Source: an uncultured Muribaculaceae bacterium | GTDB taxonomy: Bacteria; Bacteroidota; Bacteroidia; Bacteroidales; Muribaculaceae | Assembly (NCBI GenBank): GCA_934675575.1 | Contig: CAKUQQ010000006.1 | Location: 62,001 to 126,000 of the forward strand | DNA length: 64,000 nucleotides | Direction: 5' to 3' | Shown: positions 25,696 to 34,265 of the stretch, piece by piece | Layout of the letters: every line of letters starts with the position of its first letter | Numbering within the stretch: the stretch's first letter is position 1 | Notes under the pieces: generated by a model | The model's database searches: none | The model's input: only the letters and a program-made list of their open reading frames with translations | What the model was told of the DNA's origin: nothing | Made by a program: the position numbers and the translations under genes

Positions 25696-28600
25696 TTATT
25701 TATACTCGTCCCAAGGCTTGATTTCTATGTCGTCAAGCGACAAATCACAGAACGCATCAATAAATGCAGCCGCCAATCTGGCATTTGTAATCAACGGCAC
25801 ATTGAGGTCAACAGCCGCACGGCGAATCGTGTAGCCGTTTGTCAGCTCCGTTGACGACAAATTCTTTGGTATGTTGACCACCAAATCCACCTGCTTTCTG
25901 TGCAGAAGGTCAAGTGCCTGTGGCTGCTTGTCGCTCTCGCTTGGCCAGTATGCTTGAATTGCCGGAACACCATTTTCGTTGAGATATTTGTGAGTGCCCT
26001 CAGTTGCATAGAGGCGATAACCTTTCTCATGCAATTTTATGGCAGAATCAAGCAGCGTAGCTTTGTCTTTGGCTGGACCTGTACTCAACAAAATGCCCTT
26101 TTGTGGTATTTTATTGCCCACAGAAAGCATTGACTTCAGCAAAGCCTCCGAGGTGTTCTCGCCCAAGCAACCCACCTCACCAGTAGATGACATGTCCACA
26201 CCCAGCACAGGGTCAGCACCTTGCAAGCGTGAGAAGGAGAATTGTGAAGCCTTGATACCCACATAATCCAGGTCGAATGCGCTCTTGTGCGGCTTCTCCA
26301 CCGGAATGCCAAGCATCACCTTGGTTGCCAAGTCAATAAAGTTGATTTTCAGCACCTTTGACACAAAGGGGAAACTACGCGAAGCTCTCAAGTTACATTC
26401 AATCACCTTGATGTCATTATTCTTAGCAAGATACTGAATATTAAATGGACCGCTGATGTTAAGTGCCTTTGCTATTTTGCCGCTAATCTTCTTGATTCGG
26501 CGTATTGTTTCTACATAAAGTTTTTGCGGTGGGAACTGAATTGTGGCATCGCCAGAGTGTACGCCGGCAAACTCAATGTGCTCACTGATTGCATAAAGTT
26601 TGATTTCGCCATTTTGTGCCACGCAATCCCACTCAATCTCTTTTGCGTTTTGTATGAAAGAGCTCACCACCACAGGGTGCTCCTGTGAGATGTTCACTGC
26701 AAGTCTAAGGAATTTCTCAAGCTCCTCATCATTGGAACAAACGTTCATGGCTGCGCCAGAAAGCACATAAGACGGCCTCACGAGCACAGGATAACCAACT
26801 TGGTCAATAAACTCATGAATGTCGTCAAGCGACGTCAACTCACGCCAAGCCGGCTGGTCAATTCCAAGTTCATCAAGCATTGCAGAGAACTTGTGACGGT
26901 CCTCGGCATTGTCAATGCTCTTGGCAGAGGTGCCCAAAATGTTCACCTTTTGCTCGTCAAGCCTCATGGCCAAGTTGTTTGGTATCTGTCCGCCAGTTGA
27001 CAAAATCACGCCATGCGGTGTTTCCATCTCTATGATGTCCATCACACGCTCAAATGTCAGCTCATCGAAATACAAACGGTCGCACATGTCATAGTCGGTC
27101 GAAACTGTCTCTGGGTTATAATTAATCATAACCGAGCGCCAGCCCTCACGTTTCACCGTCAAGAGCGCATTCACACTACACCAGTCAAACTCCACCGAGC
27201 TACCTATTCTGTATGCTCCTGAACCCACAACCACAATAGAGCGTTTGTCGTTCTCGTATGCTATGTCGTTCTCGCTGCCGTTATAAGTCAGATACAGATA
27301 GTTAGTCTTGGCAGGATATTCTGCGGCAAGTGTGTCAATCTGCTTAACCACAGGCACTATGCCATAGCTCTTACGCAATGCCCTAACCTCAAGGTTAGCT
27401 TTGTGCAAGCTCACGTCTTTTTGCTTCAACACGGCTCTTGCAATCTGGAAATCGCTGAAGCCCTGACTTTTTGCCAGTTTGAGCAAATCCTTTGGCAGGT
27501 TTGCTATGGTGTCGTAGCTCTCCAGTTCTTTTGCCGTGGTTATAAGATTCTGCAGTTTATACAAGAACCATTTGTCTATCTTGGTCAAATCATGGATTTG
27601 GTCCACTGTGTAACCCTTTCTAAAGGCTGACTCTATCACAAAAATGCGTCGGTCTGTAGGCTCTTTAAGAGATTTCTCTATGTCAGCTATTGCCAGAGGT
27701 TTGTTCTCTATAAATCCGTGCATGCCCTGACCTATCATTCGCAAGCCCTTTTGAATCACTTCCTCAAAAGTTCTGCCGATAGCCATAACCTCACCTACCG
27801 ATTTCATCGATGAGCCGATTTCGCGCTTCACGCCATGGAATTTACCCAAGTCCCAACGCGGAATCTTGCACACTATGTAGTCCAAAGCTGGCTCAAAGAA
27901 AGCGCTTGTTACTTTGGTCACAGAATTTTTCAAATCAAAAAGTCCATAGCCTAATCCAAGTTTTGCTGCCACAAAAGCTAATGGGTAGCCAGTGGCCTTA
28001 GAAGCCAGAGCAGAGCTTCGGCTCAAGCGTGCGTTTACCTCGATTACTCTATAGTCCATCGATTTTGGGTCGTAGGCATACTGAATGTTGCACTCTCCCA
28101 CTATGCCTATGTGGCGCACCACCTTTATGGCCAGCTCACGGAGCTTGTGATAGTCGGCATTATTGAGCGTTTGCGACGGAGCCACCACTATACTCTCACC
28201 GGTGTGAATGCCGAGCGGGTCGAAGTTCTCCATGTTACACACCGTTATGCAGTTGTCAAAACGGTCGCGAACCACCTCATATTCTATTTCTTTCCAGCCT
28301 TTGAGCGATTTTTCTACCAGCACCTGTGGCGAGAACGACAATGCTTTTTCAACCAAGCTTCTAAGTTCGTTTTCATTGTCACAAAAACCGCTTCCCAAAC
28401 CTCCCAATGCGTAAGCAGCTCGCACGATTACTGGGTAGCCCACTTCATTGGCGGCTCTTATGGCATCGTCAATGCTTTCCACGGCCTCACTCTTGATTGT
28501 CTTTACGTCAATCTCATCGAGTTGCTCTATGAAGAGCTCGCGGTCTTCGGTGTTCATTATCGACTCCACCGGTGTTCCCAGCACCTCAACGCCATAGCGT

Positions 28601-28929
28601 TCAAGCACCTTGTTCTGATAGAGCGAAACGCCGCAGTTCAAGGCAGTCTGTCCGCCAAACGACAGCAATATGCCATCAGGCCTTTCCTTTTCTATAACCT
28701 TCTCAACAAAATATGGAGTGACCGGCAAGAAATAAATCTTGTCGGCAAACTCGTCGCTGGTCTGAACGGTTGCAATATTTGGATTTATAAGTACGGTTTC
28801 AATATGTTCCTCTTTAAGGGCTTTCAAAGCCTGTGAACCGGAATAGTCAAACTCTCCGGCCTCACCAATTTTCAAAGCACCGGAACCAAGTATTAAAACC
28901 TTTTTAATATTCTCTTTTTTATCCATCAT
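25696..28929 (-). CDS. carB: Carbamoyl-phosphate synthase large subunit
   Basis: CarB makes carbamoyl phosphate from bicarbonate, ammonia and two ATP for pyrimidine and arginine synthesis. The 1077-residue product is complete: two ATP-grasp halves (the carboxy-phosphate half opens KVLILGSGALKIGEAGEFDYSG; the carbamate half repeats the pattern at VVVGSGAYRIGSSVEFDWCS), an oligomerisation part between them, and a C-terminal MGS-like regulatory domain (GILLSTGPAKDKATLL ... RRAAVDLNVPLITN). It follows carA by 9 bp, with shared promoter and terminator. A second ATG lies one codon downstream of the first. Confidence 0.98.
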   Translation of the reverse strand: MMDKKENIKKVLILGSGALKIGEAGEFDYSGSQALKALKEEHIETVLINPNIATVQTSDEFADKIYFLPVTPYFVEKVIEKERPDGILLSFGGQTALNCGVSLYQNKVLERYGVEVLGTPVESIMNTEDRELFIEQLDEIDVKTIKSEAVESIDDAIRAANEVGYPVIVRAAYALGGLGSGFCDNENELRSLVEKALSFSPQVLVEKSLKGWKEIEYEVVRDRFDNCITVCNMENFDPLGIHTGESIVVAPSQTLNNADYHKLRELAIKVVRHIGIVGECNIQYAYDPKSMDYRVIEVNARLSRSSALASKATGYPLAFVAAKLGLGYGLFDLKNSVTKVTSAFFEPALDYIVCKIPRWDLGKFHGVKREIGSSMKSVGEVMAIGRTFEEVIQKGLRMIGQGMHGFIENKPLAIADIEKSLKEPTDRRIFVIESAFRKGYTVDQIHDLTKIDKWFLYKLQNLITTAKELESYDTIANLPKDLLKLAKSQGFSDFQIARAVLKQKDVSLHKANLEVRALRKSYGIVPVVKQIDTLAAEYPAKTNYLYLTYNGSENDIAYENDKRSIVVVGSGAYRIGSSVEFDWCSVNALLTVKREGWRSVMINYNPETVSTDYDMCDRLYFDELTFERVMDIIEMETPHGVILSTGGQIPNNLAMRLDEQKVNILGTSAKSIDNAEDRHKFSAMLDELGIDQPAWRELTSLDDIHEFIDQVGYPVLVRPSYVLSGAAMNVCSNDEELEKFLRLAVNISQEHPVVVSSFIQNAKEIEWDCVAQNGEIKLYAISEHIEFAGVHSGDATIQFPPQKLYVETIRRIKKISGKIAKALNISGPFNIQYLAKNNDIKVIECNLRASRSFPFVSKVLKINFIDLATKVMLGIPVEKPHKSAFDLDYVGIKASQFSFSRLQGADPVLGVDMSSTGEVGCLGENTSEALLKSMLSVGNKIPQKGILLSTGPAKDKATLLDSAIKLHEKGYRLYATEGTHKYLNENGVPAIQAYWPSESDKQPQALDLLHRKQVDLVVNIPKNLSSTELTNGYTIRRAAVDLNVPLITNARLAAAFIDAFCDLSLDDIEIKPWDEYK

Positions 28930-28938
28930 GTCAGCTTG

Positions 28939-30012
28939 TTAAAGAAGTCCTAAAAATTTGTCGAAAATGAATTCTGTGTCCACAGGTCCTCCGCAAGCCT
29001 CTGGGTGGAATTGTGTCGAGAAAAATGGCTTGCTCTTGTGCTTTATGCCTTCGTTTGTGCCGTCGTTCATGTTCACAAACAATGGTTCCCAGTCAGAATC
29101 AAGCGTAGATGCGTCAACGGCAAAGCCGTGATTTTGCGATGTCACAAAGCATTTGTTTGTGCCAACTTCCCTAACAGGCTGGTTTTGGCTTCTGTGTCCG
29201 TATTTCAGCTTATAGGTCTTTGCTCCAGCTGCTTTTGCAAGCAGTTGGTTACCCATGCAGATTCCACATATTGGCTTACCTATGGCTAATGCTTTTCTTA
29301 TATTGATCACAGTCTCCTCGGCGAAATCAGGGTTTCCTGGGCCGTTGGCTATGAACAAGCCCTCATAGTCCATGCCTGTGAAGTCATAGTTCCATGGCAC
29401 GCGTGTCACATGAGCACCTCGCTTCACAAGGCATCTTATGATATTATTTTTCACGCCGCAGTCCACAAGAACCACTTTCTTGCCATCAGCCGGTCCATAC
29501 TCGCGTATTTCCTTGCAGCTGGCCTTTTCCACGAGGTTTTCTTTATTTGGGTCATAGAATTCCACATCAGAGCAGCCTTCCACGACAATTTTTCCAAGCA
29601 TCGAACCTTTCTCTCTAAGCACCTTGGTCAGTGCGCGCGTGTCAATGCCATACACGCCAACCACTTTTTCTTCTTTCAACCAGTCGCTAAGACTGCTCAC
29701 GGCGTCCCAGTGGCTATAGTCCCAAGAGTAGTCCTGGCATATTATAGCTTCGGGGTGAATTTTCTCGCTTTCGAGAAATTCGCTCATTCCGTCTTTAATC
29801 TCCCTTGACGGCACACCGTAGTTGCCTATCAACGGATAAGTTGATACCAAAATTTGTCCTAAGTAAGAAGGGTCTGTCAAACTTTCGGGATACGCTGTCA
29901 TAGCTGTGTTAAACACCACTTCGCCAGCACACGCTTTGTCGAAACCAAATGAATTACCCTCAAATGTGCTACCATCTTCCAGTGTTAAGATAGCTTTCTT
30001 TGTTTTTAACAT
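28939..30012 (-). CDS. carA: Carbamoyl-phosphate synthase small subunit
   Basis: CarA is the glutaminase subunit feeding ammonia to CarB. The 357-residue product has the N-terminal CPSase_sm domain (ILTLEDGSTFEGNSFGF) and a class I glutamine amidotransferase domain with the nucleophile in GKPICGICMGNQLL and the His/Glu pair in STQFHPEA. The Cys is followed by MGNQ instead of the more common LGHQ; I believe this is usual in the phylum. It begins the carAB operon. Confidence 0.98.
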   Translation of the reverse strand: MLKTKKAILTLEDGSTFEGNSFGFDKACAGEVVFNTAMTAYPESLTDPSYLGQILVSTYPLIGNYGVPSREIKDGMSEFLESEKIHPEAIICQDYSWDYSHWDAVSSLSDWLKEEKVVGVYGIDTRALTKVLREKGSMLGKIVVEGCSDVEFYDPNKENLVEKASCKEIREYGPADGKKVVLVDCGVKNNIIRCLVKRGAHVTRVPWNYDFTGMDYEGLFIANGPGNPDFAEETVINIRKALAIGKPICGICMGNQLLAKAAGAKTYKLKYGHRSQNQPVREVGTNKCFVTSQNHGFAVDASTLDSDWEPLFVNMNDGTNEGIKHKSKPFFSTQFHPEACGGPVDTEFIFDKFLGLL

Positions 30013-30061
30013 CTATGCAAGAATTTTTGATGGTTTTTCACGTACATTCGAGAAAACCATA

Positions 30062-30093
30062 CAAAATTAAACAAATTGCATTTCTTTTGCAAA
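30062..30093 (-). promoter_or_regulatory. carA: carAB promoter (TTTG-N20-TAATTTTG)
   Basis: On the minus strand TTTG (30093-30090) is followed after 20 bp by TAATTTTG (30069-30062). Transcription would start near 30055, leaving a leader of about 43 nt before carA. No attenuator-like stem is evident in that leader. Confidence 0.72.
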
Positions 30094-30211
30094 CAATTGT
30101 ACACATACTTCCCTAAACGCGCCATTTCATGCATAAAGCCGCAATGCACCAAACGGCTACTCAACATATAAATATTAGCTCAAAGTTAATGTCCTGCGTT
30201 CTATTTTGCAC

Positions 30212-30219
30212 TATCTTTG
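30212..30219 (+). promoter_or_regulatory. -7 box of the glycosylase-like gene (TATCTTTG)
   Basis: TATCTTTG on the plus strand, 60 nt before the ATG at 30279, is a full match to TAnnTTTG. No TTTG is found at the right spacing upstream. It is divergent from the carAB promoter. Confidence 0.45.
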
Positions 30220-30278
30220 CAGTGAAGATATTGTGTGGCGTTAGAGCTTCGACATGCCACTAATTGAAGAAAAGACAC

Positions 30279-30869
30279 ATGAGCCAGACTCCAGAAATAG
30301 AATCACACCCATTTGAACCTTTTGTGCCAGAGCACTCAAGGGTGCTTATGCTTGGCACCTTTCCCCCTAAGGCCATACGTTGGTCCATGAAATTTTATTA
30401 CCCCAACAAAATCAATGACATGTGGCGCATTATGGGCAGCGTGTTCTATGGTGACAAGTTGCGTTTCTGGAACGAGGATTTGAAGGTTTTTAAGCTCGAT
30501 GACATTAAGGTCTTTCTGCACCAGCAAGGCATAGCCCTATATGACACTGCAGTAAAGGCTCGCCGGCTGAAAGACAACGCTTCCGACAAGTTTCTCGACA
30601 TTGTTGAACCAGTGGATTTAGACAAGTTTTTCACAGCCCAACCGACTCTTGCCGCTGTGATTACAACAGGAGAAAAGGCATCATCAATTGTCGCCTCAAT
30701 GGCAGGTTGCGCTGTTCCTAAAATAGGCGTTGCCGAGCATTGCGAAATCAATGGGCACAAATTCCTGTTCTTCCGCATGCCATCATCATCAAGGGCATAC
30801 CCTCTGGCTTTTGACAAAAAGGTTGACGCCTATCGCAGCATGTTTAGGGCAATAGGTTATGACGTGTAA
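30279..30869 (+). CDS. Uracil-DNA glycosylase superfamily protein (MUG-like)
   Basis: The 196-residue protein resembles the uracil/mismatch DNA glycosylase superfamily: residues VLMLGTFPPK near the N-terminus match the motif A region that holds the catalytic water site, FYYPNKINDMWRIMG matches the family's N-x-F/M-W stretch, GIALYDTAVKARRL follows, and a C-terminal FFRMPSSSRAYPL takes the place of motif B (H-P-S-P in typical members). Excision of damaged bases is inferred; substrate is unknown. I start at the ATG at 30279; an in-frame TTG at 30264 would add five residues. It is divergent from carAB. Confidence 0.75.
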   Translation: MSQTPEIESHPFEPFVPEHSRVLMLGTFPPKAIRWSMKFYYPNKINDMWRIMGSVFYGDKLRFWNEDLKVFKLDDIKVFLHQQGIALYDTAVKARRLKDNASDKFLDIVEPVDLDKFFTAQPTLAAVITTGEKASSIVASMAGCAVPKIGVAEHCEINGHKFLFFRMPSSSRAYPLAFDKKVDAYRSMFRAIGYDV

Positions 30870-30925
30870 ACAAAACGAATTGAATTTTACTTTTTATTAG
30901 TTTATATATCTGTAAGTTTGAAATT

Positions 30926-31660
30926 ATGAAAAAAGACACCGTGTATCTTGCATTGTCAGTTGTGGCAATAGTGGTCATGTTAGCAGCAATAGTAATGCTT
31001 ATGCCACATCTCGACATTCTGTCTATATATGGCTGGTATAAAGAGCACTTGACTTATGCCACAATCATTTTGCTCATGGCAATAGAGAGCTCGTTTATTC
31101 CTTTTCCATCAGAGGTGGTTATTCCTCCGGCTGCTTATTTCGCCATGCGCAACGGCGACATGAACATATTACTGATAGTGCTGGTTGCCACAATAGGTGC
31201 GTTCATCGGCGCTGCTATCAACTATGTGCTGGCTCTCTTGGTGGGACGCCCAATAGTATATAAGTTTGCCAACAGCCGATTTGGCCACATGTGCCTAATC
31301 GATGCAGCCAAGGTGGAAAATGCAGAAGCCTATTTTGACAAACACGGCTCAATTTCCACATTTCTTGGCCGTCTGATACCGGCAATACGTCAGCTGATTT
31401 CTATTCCTGCAGGCTTGGCCAAAATGAACTTCTTCAAGTTCTCATTGTTCACTGTGCTTGGTGCAGGCATTTGGAACTCAGTGCTTGCCTATCTTGGCTA
31501 CTGGCTATCGACCAAGTTCCCTGAAGAACAGTTGCTTCTGCAATTGGAGCACTACAACCGCTATCTCACTTGGGGTGGCTATGGACTGGCTCTGCTGATA
31601 GTTTGCTACATAATCTATCAGGGCTTTTTCAAATCGCACAAAAACACAGAACAGAAATAA
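30926..31660 (+). CDS. DedA family membrane protein
   Basis: DedA/VTT-domain proteins are inner-membrane proteins; some members move phospholipids or undecaprenyl phosphate across the membrane. The 244-residue product has an N-terminal membrane helix (VYLALSVVAIVVMLAAIVML), the ESSFIPFPSEVVIPPAAYFA re-entrant loop with its Glu, and FLGRLIPAIRQLISIPAGLAKM, which holds the family's F-x-x-R-x-x-P-x-x-R motif. Two further helices lie at the C-terminus. It is 56 bp after the glycosylase-like gene and 14 bp before rpe. Confidence 0.93.
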   Translation: MKKDTVYLALSVVAIVVMLAAIVMLMPHLDILSIYGWYKEHLTYATIILLMAIESSFIPFPSEVVIPPAAYFAMRNGDMNILLIVLVATIGAFIGAAINYVLALLVGRPIVYKFANSRFGHMCLIDAAKVENAEAYFDKHGSISTFLGRLIPAIRQLISIPAGLAKMNFFKFSLFTVLGAGIWNSVLAYLGYWLSTKFPEEQLLLQLEHYNRYLTWGGYGLALLIVCYIIYQGFFKSHKNTEQK

Positions 31661-31674
31661 AACGTTAGCGCCCT

Positions 31675-32319
31675 ATGTTAGTATCACCTTCACTCCTATC
31701 TGCTGACTTCGGCAATCTTGCGAAAGACATCGACATGATAAACCGAAGCTCTGCCGACATGCTTCACCTTGACGTGATGGACGGCGTGTTTGTGCCAAAC
31801 ATATCGTTTGGATTTCCCGTGATGAAGCGTGTGCATCAACTTTGCAACAAACCGCTCGACGTGCATCTCATGATTGTGGAGCCTCAAAAATATATAACGC
31901 AAGTGAAAAATTGCGGTGCAAGCATAATGACCGTGCACTACGAAGCATGCACACACCTTAATCGTGTCGTGCAGCAGATACATGACGCTGGCATGAAAGC
32001 TGGCGTGGCATTAAACCCATCTACTCCGGTCATGATGCTCAATGACATAATACGCTATGCCGACATAGTGCTGCTCATGTCTGTGAACCCTGGTTTTGGT
32101 GGTCAGGCGTTCATTGACGGCACAACTGAAAAAGTGGCAGAATTAAAAGAGCTTATAGACAAGAAGCAATCAAAAGCCTTAATTGAAATAGACGGTGGAA
32201 TCAATTTCTCTACCGGTAAAACTGTTGCCCAAGCCCACGCCGACATAGTGGTTACAGGCAGTTTCGTATTTGAGGCTCCAGAACCGCTTGCCATAATCGA
32301 CAAGTTACACAGTTTGTAA
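31675..32319 (+). CDS. rpe: Ribulose-phosphate 3-epimerase
   Basis: Rpe interconverts ribulose-5-phosphate and xylulose-5-phosphate in the pentose phosphate path. The 214-residue TIM barrel has the expected sites: SPSLLSADFGNL at the start (Ser and Asp), the metal-binding LHLDVMDGVFVPNISFG, VHLMIVEP, the NPGFGGQ phosphate loop and EIDGGIN near the end. It follows dedA by 14 bp and precedes tRNA-Ser. Confidence 0.97.
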   Translation: MLVSPSLLSADFGNLAKDIDMINRSSADMLHLDVMDGVFVPNISFGFPVMKRVHQLCNKPLDVHLMIVEPQKYITQVKNCGASIMTVHYEACTHLNRVVQQIHDAGMKAGVALNPSTPVMMLNDIIRYADIVLLMSVNPGFGGQAFIDGTTEKVAELKELIDKKQSKALIEIDGGINFSTGKTVAQAHADIVVTGSFVFEAPEPLAIIDKLHSL

Positions 32320-32337
32320 TTCTTTTTGTCATTAAAT

Positions 32338-32368
32338 TTTGTTTTAACGGCAAAATTGCGTACTTTTG
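32338..32368 (+). promoter_or_regulatory. tRNA-Ser promoter (TTTG-N19-TACTTTTG)
   Basis: TTTG (32338-32341), 19 bp, TACTTTTG (32361-32368): a perfect match to the Bacteroidetes promoter. It begins 18 nt after the rpe stop and ends 36 nt before the mature tRNA, so the tRNA is transcribed on its own. Confidence 0.82.
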
Positions 32369-32404
32369 CACCGCATTTAAGACCAAATGCAGCATGTATT
32401 TACT

Positions 32405-32490
32405 GGAAAGATGCCGGAGTGGTCGATCGGGGCGGTCTCGAAAACCGTTATACCCTTTGGGTATCCAGGGTTCGAATCCCTGTCTTTCCG
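32405..32490 (+). tRNA. tRNA-Ser (anticodon CGA)
   Basis: An 86-nt class II tRNA: acceptor arms GGAAAGA (32405-32411) and TCTTTCC (32483-32489), discriminator G, anticodon stem GCGGT/ACCGT with loop CTCGAAA giving anticodon CGA (serine codon UCG), a long variable arm with ATACCC-tt-TGGGTAT, and TTCGAAT in the T loop. CCA is not encoded. Confidence 0.95.
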
Positions 32491-32495
32491 CAAAT

Positions 32496-32541
32496 AAAAC
32501 AAGCAAGCCTTTGAAATTTCAAAGGCTTGCTTGTTTTATAA
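32496..32541. terminator. Long palindromic terminator between tRNA-Ser and ferritin gene
   Basis: AAAACAAGCAAGCCTTTGAAA (32496-32516) is followed with no spacer by its exact reverse complement (32517-32537), a 42-bp perfect palindrome. It starts 6 nt after tRNA-Ser and ends 22 nt from the ferritin stop codon, with TTTTAT on the plus side and TTTTATTTG on the minus side. It is most likely a two-way terminator. Confidence 0.88.
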
Positions 32542-32559
32542 CGCTATTATAACACTCAC

Positions 32560-33084
32560 TTATGCGTTTGCATTGGCCAATGGAGCTGCAACAGTATAGA
32601 CACGTGCAGCAAGTTCTTTGTCAAGCATATACAAGCCATATCCGTTATCTTTGATAAGCTTCAAGTTATCGATTATGTCCTGGGCGTTCTCCTCTTCTTC
32701 CACTTGCTCGTCAATAAACCATTTAAGCATACTTTGTGTTGCAAAGTCGTTTTTCTCCACAGCTATAGCATACAAGTCGTTAATCATGCTTGTCACCTTT
32801 TCCTCATGTTTAAGCGTGCTCTCAAACACATCAAGAGTACCATTCCATTCGGTTGGCACAGCCTCCACAGCTTTCAGTTGCACGCGCTCATTGCGTTGTG
32901 TCACATAGTTAAATAGAATCTTGGCGTGGTCAAGCTCTTCCTTGTACTGAATTTCAAACCAGTGTGCCATTCCTTTCTGTCCTATCTCATAGCAGTATGC
33001 AGCCATTGACAGATACAGGTTTGCCGACCATTGCTCGGCATTGATTTGGGCGTTTAAAGCCTCAACAACTTCTTTTTTAAGCAT
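32560..33084 (-). CDS. ftnA: Non-heme ferritin
   Basis: Ferritin forms a 24-subunit shell that oxidises and stores iron. The 174-residue product has the ferroxidase ligands in place: NAQINAEQWSANLYLSMAAY (Glu and Tyr), GMAHWFEIQYKEELDHAKIL (E-x-x-H) and the later FIDEQVEEEENAQDIID (Glu-Gln/Glu). The overall layout is that of bacterial FtnA rather than bacterioferritin; there is no heme Met. It stands alone and converges on the shared palindromic terminator. Confidence 0.96.
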   Translation of the reverse strand: MLKKEVVEALNAQINAEQWSANLYLSMAAYCYEIGQKGMAHWFEIQYKEELDHAKILFNYVTQRNERVQLKAVEAVPTEWNGTLDVFESTLKHEEKVTSMINDLYAIAVEKNDFATQSMLKWFIDEQVEEEENAQDIIDNLKLIKDNGYGLYMLDKELAARVYTVAAPLANANA

Positions 33085-33283
33085 AATACCAATATTTTTG
33101 TCAGTTAATGTTTCTGCTATATGAAGTTACAAATTTTATGCCAAACCATGCTTGATAAAATGCAATTTTGCCAAATCAAGCAAAGCAAGATTTCCACTTG
33201 AGCAAATTCATCTTTTCCGGGCAAATGTATTTTATTTCCGTTAAACCGACTTTTTTATTACCTTTACAAAAAAGATAAGAAAT

Positions 33284-33301
33284 GTGCCCTCGTAGGCGCA
33301 C
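33284..33301 (+). other. Short leader hairpin before the 110-aa gene
   Basis: GTGC-CCT-cgt-AGG-CGCAC forms a small stem 33 nt before the chosen start codon at 33335, downstream of TACCTTTA (33269-33276), which is one base off the phylum promoter box. Its role is unknown. Confidence 0.3.
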
Positions 33302-33334
33302 GCTTCTGTGAACATTTTAATTTATATTTTAACT

Positions 33335-33667
33335 ATGGCTAATAAAAGAGAATTAAAAAAGGCCATCAAAATGGCTTGCGGAGAGATTGCCGGACAGTGC
33401 CTCATGGCTGAAAGCTCGTTGAAAGATGCCGACATCGACAAATGGGACAACATCATCGTTAACGCTGCCATGCTTCAGAAAGAGGCCGTGACACGTGTTT
33501 CTGCAGAGTTTGACAAAACTCCAAAGGATTTTGAGTCAAAGAGTGCGTATAATGCTGCACGCAAAGCCTATTTCAAAGGCGTGGAAAAATCAATTGCCGA
33601 CTACATGCACACCGAGGTTGCCAAGATTGTTGAGGCAATGAACGCCCTGCTCCCAAAAGAAAAATAA
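33335..33667 (+). CDS. Conserved small protein of unknown function, 110 aa
   Basis: The protein is helical, cytoplasmic and rich in Lys and Ala; I recognise no named family. The start at 33335 (MANKRELKKAIK) is preferred over an in-frame ATG at 33308, whose extra residues (MNILIYILT) look like translated leader. Cys residues at CGEIAGQC are nine bases apart per codon spacing (C-x6-C). It lies 32 bp before an acyltransferase gene. Confidence 0.75.
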   Translation: MANKRELKKAIKMACGEIAGQCLMAESSLKDADIDKWDNIIVNAAMLQKEAVTRVSAEFDKTPKDFESKSAYNAARKAYFKGVEKSIADYMHTEVAKIVEAMNALLPKEK

Positions 33668-33699
33668 CATTTTTCAGTTGAACGAAATCATTGCCCGAT

Positions 33700-34242
33700 A
33701 TGAATATCTCAAAATGGATTCTTGACAAATATGGCTGGAAATTTGTTGTAAACGCGCCAATTGCGCCAAAGTGCGTGATTTGTGTGGCACCACACACCAG
33801 CAACTGGGATTTCATCTTGGGTGAGCTTGCTATCCGCTCAGTGGGGAAAAGTGCCGGCTTCTTAATGAAAAGCACTTGGTTCTTTCCCCCACTTGGCTTT
33901 TTTATGCGAAAAATAGGCGGAATACCAGTAGTGCAGAAGCGTCACACCCACGTCACCGACACCGTTGTCGAAGCTTTCAACCATGCCACTGAAATGGCTG
34001 TGGCTGTAACACCTGAAGGCACAAGAAGCCCTAATCCAAATTGGCACAAAGGCTTCCTCTACATAGCCCATGCCGCGTCTGTGCCTGTGCTGCTCGCCTA
34101 TATCGACTATGGCAGCAAAACTATTTGCATCGACCGCGAGTTTAAACCTACTGGCGACCCCGAAGCCGACTTGCTGGAGCTGAAGAAATACTACCAAGGC
34201 AAGCAAGCCCGCTATCCTCATAAATTCGTCACAGGGCTCTAA
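33700..34242 (+). CDS. Lysophospholipid acyltransferase family protein (PlsC-like)
   Basis: Members transfer an acyl chain to lysophosphatidic acid or related lipids at the inner membrane. The 180-residue product has the acyltransferase motif CVAPHTSNWDFILGE, fitting H-x4-D, and the acceptor motif VAVTPEGTRSPNPNW (P-E-G-T-R-S). It is shorter than PlsC and has no clear N-terminal membrane helix, like a small Bacteroidetes clade. I start at ATG 33700; an upstream TTG at 33691 is unlikely. It is 23 bp before the nitrilase gene. Confidence 0.9.
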   Translation: MNISKWILDKYGWKFVVNAPIAPKCVICVAPHTSNWDFILGELAIRSVGKSAGFLMKSTWFFPPLGFFMRKIGGIPVVQKRHTHVTDTVVEAFNHATEMAVAVTPEGTRSPNPNWHKGFLYIAHAASVPVLLAYIDYGSKTICIDREFKPTGDPEADLLELKKYYQGKQARYPHKFVTGL

Positions 34243-34265
34243 TATTAACTAAAACACTACCAGAA

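Noticed and set aside
28939..30012. CarA with MGNQ after the catalytic Cys, suspected inactive
   Set aside because: Cys, His and Glu of the triad are present; the change is, to my knowledge, normal in Bacteroidetes CarA.
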